Positions 7,768-15,703 are shown, numbered from the stretch's first letter. The stretch is DNA of 64,000 bases from Caulobacter sp. 602-1 (GCF_003931565.1 NZ_RRYI01000007.1:207014-271013), one strand, 5' to 3'. The notes: generated by a model not told the origin, from the letters alone. Numbers and translations are program-made.

Positions 7768-8691
7768 ATGCCGCATCTGCCGGACTTCGAGGCCTGGGCG
7801 ATCTTCGCCAAGGTGGCCGAGCGCGGCTCGTTCTCGGCGGCCGCCGAGGAGCTGGGCTTGGCCAAGACTACTGTCTCCAAGGCTGTGACCCGGCTGGAGG
7901 AGCGGATGCGCACCACCCTGCTCCACCGCACGACCCGCCAGCTGTCCCTGACCGAGAGCGGCCGGGCCTCGCTGGACCGGGCGCTGCGCATCCTCAACGA
8001 TGGCGAGGCGGTCGAGGCCGAGATCCTCGAGGAAGCGGCCATCCCGCGCGGCCTCATTCGCCTGGCCTGCACCGGCGCGTTCGGGGTGCGGACCCTGGCG
8101 CCGCTGATCCCGGAGTTCCTCAAGCGTTACCCGGAGATCGAGCTCGACCTGCAGATCACCGACACCAAGATCGACCTGATCGCGGACGGCTTCGACGGGG
8201 TCATCAAGGTGGGCCAGTTGGCAGACTCCTCGATGCGCGCCAGCCGGCTGTTTTCCCACCGCCTGCCACTGGTCGGCGCGCCAGCCCTGTTCGACAGATA
8301 TGGCCGTCCCGAACAGCCCGAAGACATCCTGAAGATGCCGATCATGGTCTACACCCATGTGCGCGAGGCTCAGGAGTGGCGGTTCTTCCATCCCGTGCAC
8401 GGCGAGCGCCTGGTCATGGTGCAGGGTTCGATCCGGATGAACAACGGCCTGGCGGCGGTGCCCGTACTGCTGGAGGGCCTGGCGATCACGCTTCAGCCCG
8501 AGGTCTACATCTGGAACGAACTGCAGGAGGGACGCCTGGAAGAGGTGCTGAAGGAATGGACCCTGGTTCCGGTTCCCGTGCATCTGGTCACGCCACCGGG
8601 ACGCGCCCGACCAGCGCGCCTGCGGGTGCTGCTGGAATTCCTGCGCGAGAACTTCTCCAAGCAGCCCTGGGCGCACGGGATCGAGCACTGA
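7768..8691 (+). CDS. LysR family transcriptional regulator
   Basis: The 307-residue protein has an N-terminal winged helix (residues 5-65: FAKVAERGSFSAAAEELGLA, TTVSKAVTRLEERM, LLHRTTRQLSLTESG) and a LysR substrate-binding domain (about 90-300) beginning GLIRLACTGAFGVRTLAPLIPEFLKRYPEIEL. It belongs to the large AaeR/DmlR-like branch by its LLHRTTRQLSLTESG signature. I chose ATG 7768 because the HTH starts immediately after it; an in-frame start 25 codons upstream would add a non-homologous extension. It follows ohr by 82 bases on the same strand. Its ligand is unknown. Confidence 0.9.
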   Translation: MPHLPDFEAWAIFAKVAERGSFSAAAEELGLAKTTVSKAVTRLEERMRTTLLHRTTRQLSLTESGRASLDRALRILNDGEAVEAEILEEAAIPRGLIRLACTGAFGVRTLAPLIPEFLKRYPEIELDLQITDTKIDLIADGFDGVIKVGQLADSSMRASRLFSHRLPLVGAPALFDRYGRPEQPEDILKMPIMVYTHVREAQEWRFFHPVHGERLVMVQGSIRMNNGLAAVPVLLEGLAITLQPEVYIWNELQEGRLEEVLKEWTLVPVPVHLVTPPGRARPARLRVLLEFLRENFSKQPWAHGIEH

Positions 8692-8827
8692 TCGACCGCA
8701 CGTCGCGCTCAACGAACGGCGATTAGTGCGGTTTTGGAAACACTGAAGAACCGAAACACCGGATTATCGGCCGATCACCGCCAGCCTATCCCTTTGCTCA
8801 AGGAAACACACACCCCGGAGCAAGACG

Positions 8828-9259
8828 ATGGACGGCAGCAAGATCCAGGTCCGCAGCGAAACCCAGGACCGCGACCTCGACGCTCCCGACATCGCGCGCG
8901 GCGGTCTGGCGCCCTGGCAGGCGCGGATGGTCGAGGCCCACATCGACGGCAATCTCGACCGCAACATCACGGTCGAGGAACTGGCCGGTCTGGTCCGTCT
9001 GTCGATCAGCCATTTTGGTCGCGCTTTCAAGCAGAGCTTCGGCGTCGCTCCGCACGCCTACATCACGGGCGAGCGCATGGCGCTGGCTCGCGACCTGATG
9101 CTGACCACCAGCGAGCCCCTCTCGCAGATCGCCCTGACGGTCGGCCTGGCCGACCAGAGCCACCTGTCGCGCCTCTTCCGTCAGCATGTCGGCCAGAGCC
9201 CGCTGGCCTGGCGACGGGCCCGCTGGACCCCGACTCAGGCCGGAATCGCCCTGCAGTGA
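8828..9259 (+). CDS. AraC-family DNA-binding protein without a sensor domain
   Basis: The 143-residue protein is almost entirely an AraC/XylS DNA-binding domain. The first HTH is at about residues 45-70 (ITVEELAGLVRLSISHFGRAFKQSFG), the second at about 92-125 (PLSQIALTVGLADQSHLSRLFRQHVGQSP). The first 30 residues are polar and carry no ligand-binding fold, so it resembles stand-alone regulators of the MarA/SoxS size class, which are usually controlled by abundance. The ATG has GGAG eight bases upstream. Its partner genes are not evident; it stands alone between LysR and HU genes. Confidence 0.85.
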   Translation: MDGSKIQVRSETQDRDLDAPDIARGGLAPWQARMVEAHIDGNLDRNITVEELAGLVRLSISHFGRAFKQSFGVAPHAYITGERMALARDLMLTTSEPLSQIALTVGLADQSHLSRLFRQHVGQSPLAWRRARWTPTQAGIALQ

Positions 9260-9463
9260 GTCGCGGGAAAGTCTGCTTTCGGGACGGTCGTTAACGCTTT
9301 TTCGCCCAGCTTGACCGTTCCGCGGGCGGCGAATCCTTGAAAATCCCCGGCTCACGGGCGTTTTGTCCCCGTGAATCGGCTTTTTAACCTTCCCTAACGG
9401 GTGACAAACGCGATCCGTCTCGTCAGGCTCACATTTCCCTGATTCACAGGAATGAGCTTAGAG

Positions 9464-9745
9464 ATGACGAACGTTTCCGATCTGGTCGACGCCGCTGTCG
9501 CCGCTGACGACAAGCTGACCAAGACCCAAGCCAAGGCCATCATCGACGGCGTTTTCAAGTCGATCTCCGACGCCGCCGTGAAGGGTGAAGAAGTCTCGAT
9601 CCCGGGCTTCGGCAAGTTCAAGGTCCAGGCCAAGCCGGCCCGCACCGGCCGCAACCCGGCCACGGGCGCGACCATCGAAATCGCCGCCAGCAAGAAGGTC
9701 GCCTTCACGCCGGCCAAGCAACTGAAGGACGCCGTCAACGGCTAA
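9464..9745 (+). CDS. hup: HU/IHF family histone-like DNA-binding protein
   Basis: HU bends and compacts DNA as a dimer. The 93-residue product has helices with LTKTQAKAIIDGVFKSI and the beta-arm region GFGKFKVQAKPARTGRNPATG followed by FTPAKQLKDAVN, which are diagnostic. I prefer ATG 9464 (MTNVSDLVDAA), which matches typical HU N-termini; ATG 9452 would add four residues and has its AGGA only one base away. The upstream 200 bases are non-coding and AT-richer than average, as expected for a strong promoter. A hairpin follows the stop. Confidence 0.93.
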   Translation: MTNVSDLVDAAVAADDKLTKTQAKAIIDGVFKSISDAAVKGEEVSIPGFGKFKVQAKPARTGRNPATGATIEIAASKKVAFTPAKQLKDAVNG

Positions 9746-9754
9746 CTTCAGCGA

Positions 9755-9784
9755 GGAAGCGGACACCCTAAAGTGTCCGCTTCC
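9755..9784 (+). terminator. Hairpin after the HU gene
   Basis: Twelve-base perfect stem (9755-9766 with 9773-9784) and a six-base loop, ten bases after the HU stop. No T-run follows, so it is terminator-like rather than a clear intrinsic terminator. Confidence 0.55.
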
Positions 9785-9794
9785 CGACGCTTCC

Positions 9795-9838
9795 CTTCAC
9801 GCGCGACGTTGAGCCTCATGCCCTCGTCGCGCGTGAAG
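9795..9838. repeat. Second perfect hairpin downstream of HU
   Basis: A 14-base perfect inverted repeat (9795-9808 with 9825-9838, CTTCACGCGCGACG/CGTCGCGCGTGAAG) around a 16-base spacer. It ends eight bases before the LexA box. It could insulate HU transcription from the SOS operon. Confidence 0.5.
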
Positions 9839-9846
9839 ACTATCTA

Positions 9847-9861
9847 GAACAAAATAAGAAC
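9847..9861 (+). promoter_or_regulatory. LexA (SOS) box
   Basis: GAAC at 9847-9850, seven A/T bases, GAAC at 9858-9861: an exact match to the alphaproteobacterial SOS operator GAAC-N7-GAAC (equivalently GTTC-N7-GTTC). It lies six bases before the GTG and 15 before the ATG start candidates of the radical SAM gene, so bound LexA would block transcription of the repair operon. Confidence 0.85.
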
Positions 9862-9867
9862 TATAAC

Positions 9868-11097
9868 GTGCCGCGCATGGCCGTTCTCGATCTCAGGCGC
9901 AAGCTCGCCATCCTCTCCGACGCCGCCAAGTACGATGCGTCCTGCGCCTCGTCCGGAGCCGAAAAGCGCAGCTCCGTGGATGGCAAGGGCGTGGGGTCGA
10001 CTGAGGGCATGGGCATCTGCCACGCCTACGCTCCCGACGGTCGCTGCATCAGCCTGCTGAAGATCCTGCTGACCAACTTCTGCATCTACGACTGCGCCTA
10101 TTGCATCAATCGGGTGTCGTCGAACACGCCCCGCGCGCGGTTCACGGTGAAGGAGGTCGTCGACCTCACCCTGAACTTCTACAAGCGCAACTATATCGAG
10201 GGACTGTTCCTGTCGTCGGGCGTCATCCGCACGGGCGACTACACGATGGAAGAGATGGTGCGGGTGGCGAAATCGCTGCGGCTGGACCACGACTTTCGGG
10301 GCTATATCCACCTGAAGCTGATCCCGGAAGCCTCGCCCGAACTGGCGGCCGAGGCGGGCCTCTATGCCGATCGGGTGTCGATCAATATCGAGCTGCCGCG
10401 CGACGACAGCCTGGCCGATCTCGCGCCGGAGAAAAGTCCGACCGACATCAAGCGCGCCATGGGCCGCATGCGCCAGGCCATCGACGATCATGCCGAACCC
10501 GCCAGGAAAGCCGGCCGGCGATCGTTCGCGCGCAGCCAGTCCACCCAGCTGATCGTCGGCGCCGACGACGCCAGGGACGGCGACATCCTGGCCCGCAGCG
10601 CCAACCTGTACGGCGCCTATCGCCTGGGGCGAGTCTACTACTCGGCCTTCAGCCCGATCCCCGACGCCAGCCACCGTCTGCCCCTGGCGCGGCCGCCGCT
10701 GCTGCGCGAGCATCGCCTCTATCAGGCCGACTGGCTGATGCGGTTCTACGGCTTCGAACGACCCGAGATCGTCGCCGAGGGCGAGGACCTGGATCTTACC
10801 GTCGATCCCAAGACCAGCTGGGCGCTGCGCAACCGGGCCAGCTTCCCCGTCCACGTCCAGACCGCCGACAAGGAGACGCTGCTGCGCGTGCCGGGCCTGG
10901 GCGCCAAGGCCGTGGAGCGCATCCTGGCGGCCCGGAAGGTCACGCGCCTGACCCTGGACGACCTCAAGCGCGTCGGGGCCGTCCTGAAGCGCGCCAGGGC
11001 CTTCGTGGTCACCGCCGACTGGACCCCGGGCGCCCTGGCCGACCGCGACAGCCTGAAGGCCGCCTTGGTCCCCCCACAGCAGCTGAGCCTCTTCTGA
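9868..11097 (+). CDS. Putative DNA modification/repair radical SAM protein (UdgX-linked family)
   Basis: The 409-residue protein matches the radical SAM family that is always paired with a DUF4130/uracil-glycosylase-like partner. The [4Fe-4S] motif is CIYDCAYC (C-x3-C-x2-C, Cys72, 76 and 79 counted from the GTG). A helix-hairpin-helix occupies about residues 328-350 (ETLLRVPGLGAKAVERIL), consistent with DNA binding, and SplB-like lyases are the nearest well-known relatives. Start is GTG 9868 or ATG 9877; neither has a strong ribosome site, so transcripts may be nearly leaderless. A LexA box lies directly upstream and the downstream gene overlaps its stop by one base (TGATG). The chemical reaction is not known. 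Confidence 0.88.
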   Translation: MPRMAVLDLRRKLAILSDAAKYDASCASSGAEKRSSVDGKGVGSTEGMGICHAYAPDGRCISLLKILLTNFCIYDCAYCINRVSSNTPRARFTVKEVVDLTLNFYKRNYIEGLFLSSGVIRTGDYTMEEMVRVAKSLRLDHDFRGYIHLKLIPEASPELAAEAGLYADRVSINIELPRDDSLADLAPEKSPTDIKRAMGRMRQAIDDHAEPARKAGRRSFARSQSTQLIVGADDARDGDILARSANLYGAYRLGRVYYSAFSPIPDASHRLPLARPPLLREHRLYQADWLMRFYGFERPEIVAEGEDLDLTVDPKTSWALRNRASFPVHVQTADKETLLRVPGLGAKAVERILAARKVTRLTLDDLKRVGAVLKRARAFVVTADWTPGALADRDSLKAALVPPQQLSLF

Positions 11098-12530
11098 TGC
11101 GAGTGGCGCGGCTGGCGTCCGAAATCGACTTCGCCGGCTGGCGCGCGGCCGCGCGGGCGCTGCGCGCGGAAGGCGTGGCGCCCGAAGCCGTCGTGTGGAC
11201 GGTGGAGCGGGAGCTGTTCGATCTCGAAACCCCGCTCGCGCCGTCGGGGGCGTCCGCGAACTTCACCGTCCCCGCCGCCTTCGTCGAACTGGCCGAGCAG
11301 GTGGTCCAGAACCGCGCGTCGGATCGCTTCGCCCTGCTCTACCGGATCCTCTGGCGGCTGGAGCGCGAGCCCAGGCTGATCGACAATCCGGCCGATCCCG
11401 ACATGACCCGGGCCCGCGACATGGCCAAGGCCGTCAGCCGCGCGGCTCACAAGATGAAAGCCTTCCTCCGGTTCCGGCTGGTGGAAGGCGCGGCGACGGA
11501 GACCTACGCCGCCTGGTTCGAGCCGGCCCACCGGGTCACCGAAGCCACCGCGCCGTTCTTCGTGCGCCGCTTCACGAACATGGACTGGACCATCCTGACG
11601 CCCGACGCCTGCGTGGCCTGGGACCGCCAACGGCTGACGGTGTCCGAGGGCGCCGATCCCGCCGACGCGCCGTCCGAGGACGCCCAGGAGGAGCTATGGC
11701 GCACCTACTACGCCTCGATCTTCAACCCGGCCCGCCTGAACCCCAGGCAGATGCGCCAGGAGATGCCCAAGCGCTACTGGCGGAACCTGCCCGAGGCGGC
11801 GCTCATTCCGGAGCTGATCGAAACCGCCCAGGAGCGCGCCGCCGCCATGGTCGCCGCCGGTCCGTCCAAGCCGCCAGAACGCAAGCTGAAGGCCGCCCTG
11901 CGCCACGCCCGCGACGCCTCCTACGACGGTTCGCTGCCGGGATCGCTAGACGACATAGCCACCGGGGTGGAGGTCTGTCGCCGCTGCGACCTCTGGCGCG
12001 ACGCCACGCAAGGCGTACCGGGTGAAGGCGCGGCGCGCGCGCCCTTGATGTTCGTCGGCGAACAACCCGGCGATCAGGAGGACTTGGCCGGCCGCCCCTT
12101 CGTTGGGCCGGCGGGTCAGGTGTTCGAAAAGGCTCTGGCGGAGGCCGGCGTGGCGCGCGACCGGACCTATGTCACCAACGCCGTGAAGCACTTCAAGCAC
12201 GCGCTACGCGGAAAGCGGCGCATTCACAAAACGCCGGATCGCGGCGAGGTCACCGCGTGTCGCTGGTGGCTGGACGCCGAGCGCCGGCTGGTCAAGCCCA
12301 GGGTGATCGTCATGCTGGGCGCGACGGCGGCGCTGGGCGTGATCGGCAAGCCCACGCCGATCGGCGCCAATCGCGGCAAGGCGCTGGCGTTGCCCGATAA
12401 GACCCAGGGCCTTGTCACCTATCACCCGTCGTTCCTGCTGCGCCTCCCGGACGCTGAGGCCAAGGCGCGAGCGTATGCGGAATTCGTGGAGGACCTGCGG
12501 CTGGCGGGGGAACTCGCCCAGCTGATCTAA
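11097..12530 (+). CDS. DUF4130-UdgX fusion: uracil-DNA glycosylase family protein with KRRIH motif
   Basis: The 477-residue product is a fusion. Residues 1 to about 260 form the DUF4130 domain of unknown function linked to radical SAM proteins (LYRILWRLEREPRLIDNP, SIFNPARLNPRQMRQEMPKR). From about residue 268 a UdgX-type glycosylase follows: a CRRC pair for an iron-sulfur cluster, motif A GEQPGDQED (321-329), the R-loop GKRRIHKTP with His377, and HPSFLLR with His443. In UdgX that R-loop histidine attacks the abasic sugar and leaves the protein covalently bound to DNA, so capture of uracil-containing sites is predicted. ATG overlaps the radical SAM stop, so the genes are translationally coupled. 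Confidence 0.92.
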   Translation: MRVARLASEIDFAGWRAAARALRAEGVAPEAVVWTVERELFDLETPLAPSGASANFTVPAAFVELAEQVVQNRASDRFALLYRILWRLEREPRLIDNPADPDMTRARDMAKAVSRAAHKMKAFLRFRLVEGAATETYAAWFEPAHRVTEATAPFFVRRFTNMDWTILTPDACVAWDRQRLTVSEGADPADAPSEDAQEELWRTYYASIFNPARLNPRQMRQEMPKRYWRNLPEAALIPELIETAQERAAAMVAAGPSKPPERKLKAALRHARDASYDGSLPGSLDDIATGVEVCRRCDLWRDATQGVPGEGAARAPLMFVGEQPGDQEDLAGRPFVGPAGQVFEKALAEAGVARDRTYVTNAVKHFKHALRGKRRIHKTPDRGEVTACRWWLDAERRLVKPRVIVMLGATAALGVIGKPTPIGANRGKALALPDKTQGLVTYHPSFLLRLPDAEAKARAYAEFVEDLRLAGELAQLI

Positions 12531-12533
12531 GAA

Positions 12534-12638
12534 CTTGTCATCCCGGCCTTGGCGAAGCGTAACGCCGGGTCCCAGGGCGAGCGCACTGAGCTCGGCCCTG
12601 GGTCCCCAGACAGCCCGCGCGGCTTTCGGGATGACAAG
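12534..12638. repeat. Palindromic intergenic element, copy 1 (TGTCATCCCG family)
   Basis: Outer arms CTTGTCATCCCG (12534-12545) and CGGGATGACAAG (12627-12638) are perfect complements and enclose a second inverted repeat around GGGTCCCAGGGC. A shorter copy with the same arms and the shared inner motif GGCGAAGCG is at 40928-40971. Both sit between convergent genes. Confidence 0.7.
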
Positions 12639-12651
12639 CTGTCGGTATGGA

Positions 12652-13179
12652 CTAGTGAGCGGCCTTACCGCCGTATTGCGCCATCAGCTCTTCCTTGCGG
12701 GCCTTCAGGCGTTCGCCCATGGCGTCGAGATCCTCTTCGCCCTTCTTGGCCTGCGAGAACAGGCCGCCGGGCTGTTCCTCCTCCTTGACGTGGTGCTTGA
12801 TGTACTCGCTCAGCACCTTCACCTTGGCGTCGTAGTAGTCGTCGCTGGGCTTCATGGCCTCGATCTCGGCGATCAGCTTCTTGGCCCCGTCATGCTCGAC
12901 ATAGGCCTCGTCCAGCATGTCATCGTCGACCTCGCCGCGTTCCTCCGGATAGAGGATCTCTTCCTCGATCTGGGTGTGGACCTTCAGGGCCAGGGCGATC
13001 TTGCCGAACAGGGACAGCTTCTCGGCGTCTTTCTCGAGCTGTTCGTACTCGTCGAACATCTGCTCCACCTCGCGGTGGTCCTTCTTCAGCAGGATGATCG
13101 CCAGCGGATCGCGGCGGGCGGTGCGACGCGTGCGGCGCGGCTTAGCGGACTTGGCGGTGGTCTTGGCGGCGGCGGCCAT
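12652..13179 (-). CDS. Hemerythrin-like domain protein
   Basis: The 175-residue protein has an Arg/Lys-rich N-terminus (residues 1-30) followed by a four-helix HHE/hemerythrin domain. Candidate iron ligands are the His in LLKKDHREVEQMF, His/Glu in HTQIEEEILYPE, His in VEHDGAKKLI, and His/Glu in YIKHHVKEEE. Such proteins bind di-iron and oxygen or NO, or act in stress protection. I placed the start at ATG 13179 because AGGAGA lies correctly upstream. A possible EcfG-type promoter precedes it. Confidence 0.85.
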   Translation of the reverse strand: MAAAAKTTAKSAKPRRTRRTARRDPLAIILLKKDHREVEQMFDEYEQLEKDAEKLSLFGKIALALKVHTQIEEEILYPEERGEVDDDMLDEAYVEHDGAKKLIAEIEAMKPSDDYYDAKVKVLSEYIKHHVKEEEQPGGLFSQAKKGEEDLDAMGERLKARKEELMAQYGGKAAH

Positions 13180-13214
13180 GGAAAGTCTCCTAGGATGTCC
13201 CCCGACCGCCAACC

Positions 13215-13240
13215 AACTCGCACGCCTCGGCTCGCGTTCC
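13215..13240 (-). promoter_or_regulatory. Possible EcfG-type promoter of the hemerythrin gene
   Basis: On the minus strand GGAAC (13240-13236), 17 bases, then AGTT (13218-13215), one mismatch from consensus. The -10 is 35 bases before the ATG, as for topoisomerase IB. Confidence 0.4.
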
Positions 13241-13311
13241 TTCTGCGATAAACTCTTAATTAAAAAGCCCTTTTAGCGCCTCGACAGTGTCAGGCGCCCG
13301 ACATTCAACCG

Positions 13312-13350
13312 CTTCCGGCGACCGGGATCCGCGATCCCGGTCGCCGGAAG
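13312..13350 (-). terminator. 18-bp perfect hairpin after the hybrid histidine kinase
   Basis: Left arm 13312-13329 and right arm 13333-13350 are perfectly complementary with a three-base loop CGC. It lies eight bases past the kinase stop on the minus strand. There is no T-run, so termination efficiency is uncertain. Confidence 0.55.
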
Positions 13351-13358
13351 AGAGGCTC

Positions 13359-15086
13359 CTAAGCCCTGGCTCGCCCATTGGCGCCCGAGAACACCGCGTC
13401 CAGCTCCGTGGCCAGCCGTTCGATCCGATAGGGCTTGATCAGCACCCGCCGCCCCTCGTTGGCGGCCGCAGCCGCCGCGGCGCTGTAGCCCGTGGTCAGG
13501 ATCACCGGCAAATCAGGCCGCAGCCGCGCGATGTCGCGCGCCAGGTCCAGCCCGCCGATGTCTCCCGGCATGACCATGTCGCTGAACACCAGGTCGAAGG
13601 CGACGTCCTGGCGCAGGATTTCCAGCGCCGAGAGGGCGTCGCCGGCCCGCACCACGTCGTAGCCCAGTTCGCGCAGCATCTCCTCGACCAGCTGGGCGAC
13701 GCTGTCGTCGTCCTCGACCATCAGGATGCGCCGCTCCTCCGAGCTCCTCCTGCGCGGCGCGACGGGCGCGGTCTCCTGGGCCATGGCCTTGGTCGAGCGC
13801 GGGATGCGCATCCAGACCGTCGTACCCTCGCCCAGGACGCTCTCGATCCCCGCCTCGCCGTCCGACGAGCGCGCGAAACCATAGACCTGCGAAAGCCCAA
13901 GGCCAGTGCCCTTGCCGACCGGCTTGGTGGTGAAGAACGGCTCGAACAGGCGGCTCAGCACCTCGGGCTCCACGCCGACCCCGGTGTCGCGGATCGACAG
14001 TCGCACCATGTCGCCCCGGCCGTCGGGCCTGCCGGATGGCTCGTTGCGTCCCTCTATGATGATCGCGCCGCCCTCGGGCATGGCGTCACGGGCGTTGATG
14101 GCGATGTTCAGCACGGCCACCTCAAGCTGCGACGCGTCGACCTCGACCCGCCACAGGTCCGGGGCCAGCCGGATCTCGACCGTCACGTCCTCGCGCAGGG
14201 AGCGGTCCAGCAAGGTGTGCATGCCGCTCAGCCGCTTTTCGATATCGACAACCTCGGGCTTCAGTGGCGCGCGGCGCGAGAAGGCCAGGAGCTGCTGGGT
14301 CAGGCTGGCGCCGCGGTCTATGGCTTGGCGGATACCCGCGCGCAGCCGCTCGCGCCGGGTCGGATCGGTGGTCCGCTCCAGTAGGTCCATGCCGCTGGAG
14401 GCCACCATCAGCAGGTTATTGAAGTCATGGGCCACGCCACCGGTCAGTTGCCCCATGGCCTCCATCTTCTGCGACTGGCGCAGGGCCTCCTCGGCCTTCT
14501 CGCGTTCGCGGGTCTCGCGCCTCAGGCGGCGATAGGCCTCCGCCTCGCGGGCGTTGGCCGCGCCCAGCACGCCGATCAACAGGGCGGCCATGACGATGAG
14601 CAGCGCGAAACCCGCATAGCGCATGGCGCGGCGGCCGGGTGATTCCAGCACCGTGCGCAGATACACCGAGCCCAACACCGTCTCACCCTCGGTGACCCGC
14701 GAGGTCAGGATCAGCCGCGCGCCATCGTTGCGCGGCGGCCCCAGGACATTGCGCGCCGGCGGCGGCGGCTCCCCGGCCCTCACGTAGCTGGCGGCCAATT
14801 GCCCCTGCATGTCGTAGGCGGCGACCGCCTCGACATCGGGGTTGGAGCTCTGGGCCCCGACATATTCTCGCGCCGCGGAACGATCGTCGAAGGCGAGCGG
14901 CGCGGCCATGCTGCCGGCCAGGATTCGCAATTGCACCTCGGCTTGGCGGAAGCGCTCCTGCTGACCCAGATGCTCGTTATAGGCGGCCAGGGCGAACGCG
15001 GCCGCGACGATGGCGATCGCCAAACCGATCGCCATGGAGACGGTCAGGGCGGGGCGCCAAGACAGGCGACCGGTTGATGACGTCAT
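13359..15086 (-). CDS. Hybrid sensor histidine kinase with C-terminal receiver
   Basis: The 575-residue membrane protein has two transmembrane segments (about 15-36 and 157-177) bracketing a periplasmic sensor of about 120 residues that resembles CHASE8. The kinase core has the phosphorylated His220 in GGVAHDFNNLL, N-box Asn331 in NIAINARDAMPEGG, and G-boxes DTGVGV and GKGTGLGLSQ. A receiver domain (about 452-572) has acidic pocket VEDDDS and phospho-acceptor Asp503 in FSDMVMPGD. It overlaps the YfiR-like gene by four bases, so the periplasmic YfiR protein probably modulates its sensor domain. No cognate DNA-binding regulator is adjacent. Confidence 0.92.
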   Translation of the reverse strand: MTSSTGRLSWRPALTVSMAIGLAIAIVAAAFALAAYNEHLGQQERFRQAEVQLRILAGSMAAPLAFDDRSAAREYVGAQSSNPDVEAVAAYDMQGQLAASYVRAGEPPPPARNVLGPPRNDGARLILTSRVTEGETVLGSVYLRTVLESPGRRAMRYAGFALLIVMAALLIGVLGAANAREAEAYRRLRRETREREKAEEALRQSQKMEAMGQLTGGVAHDFNNLLMVASSGMDLLERTTDPTRRERLRAGIRQAIDRGASLTQQLLAFSRRAPLKPEVVDIEKRLSGMHTLLDRSLREDVTVEIRLAPDLWRVEVDASQLEVAVLNIAINARDAMPEGGAIIIEGRNEPSGRPDGRGDMVRLSIRDTGVGVEPEVLSRLFEPFFTTKPVGKGTGLGLSQVYGFARSSDGEAGIESVLGEGTTVWMRIPRSTKAMAQETAPVAPRRRSSEERRILMVEDDDSVAQLVEEMLRELGYDVVRAGDALSALEILRQDVAFDLVFSDMVMPGDIGGLDLARDIARLRPDLPVILTTGYSAAAAAAANEGRRVLIKPYRIERLATELDAVFSGANGRARA

Positions 15087-15703
15087 CGGCCGGTCTCCCT
15101 GGGCTGCGCCGCCAGCGCCAACAGCTTGGAGCTGACAGTCAGGCCCGCGGCCTGGGCTGCGTCCGCGCGGATCGCGAAGCGGATGCGGCTATCGACCGTG
15201 ACGAACTGGACCATCGCGCCCGGCGCGTCGAGCCCCTCGTCGGCGACCGTGAGCATCGGCTGCCCCGCGATCATGGCCAACATCTCCCGCGGTGTCTGGG
15301 TGTGAGCGGCGGCCAGGAACAACATGTGGCAGGGCGGGCTCTTGGCCACGGCGGGCATGCGCACGACGACGATCGGATGTTCGTCGACCCGCGCGCCGCG
15401 TACGGCGTGATCGACCATCTCGCCGAACGGGTCTCGGCCGGCGACGCACAGGCGAAACGGGCTGGAAGGCTTATCGAAGGCGAAGGCTGGCCACCCGACG
15501 AAAGCGGTGAGCTTGTAGAGATAGGCGGCCTTGACGGCGTAGGTCGGATGGCGGGCTTCGGGCTGAGCTACAGAGGGAGGTTCGCTGGCCTGGGCGACGC
15601 CGGTCATGGCGCACAGCACGCACAGCGCCGCGATGACGCGCAACGACGAAGCGCGCCATCCAGGGGTTTGCCCCGGGGCGCTCGGCGGGAAGCCCAAGAC
15701 CAT
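15083..15703 (-). CDS. YfiR-like periplasmic protein (DUF4154)
   Basis: The 206-residue product has an N-terminal signal segment (hydrophobic run SSLRVIAALCVLCAMTGVAQA, cleavage likely after AQA). The mature part begins with YAVKAAYLYKLTAFVGWP, the DUF4154 hallmark. Cysteines in RLCVAGRDPFG and PPCHMLFLA correspond to the redox-relevant pair region of YfiR. In Pseudomonas YfiR is a periplasmic repressor of the CHASE8 cyclase YfiN; here the partner is a histidine kinase. ATG 15703 is preceded by a GGGGG run that can serve as a ribosome site. It is the first gene of the two-gene operon. Confidence 0.85.
   Translation of the reverse strand: MVLGFPPSAPGQTPGWRASSLRVIAALCVLCAMTGVAQASEPPSVAQPEARHPTYAVKAAYLYKLTAFVGWPAFAFDKPSSPFRLCVAGRDPFGEMVDHAVRGARVDEHPIVVVRMPAVAKSPPCHMLFLAAAHTQTPREMLAMIAGQPMLTVADEGLDAPGAMVQFVTVDSRIRFAIRADAAQAAGLTVSSKLLALAAQPRETGR

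Noticed and set aside
9384..9397. Possible CtrA site TTAA-N7-TAAC upstream of HU
   Set aside because: Second half differs from TTAA and single half-sites are frequent; not enough to claim cell-cycle control.
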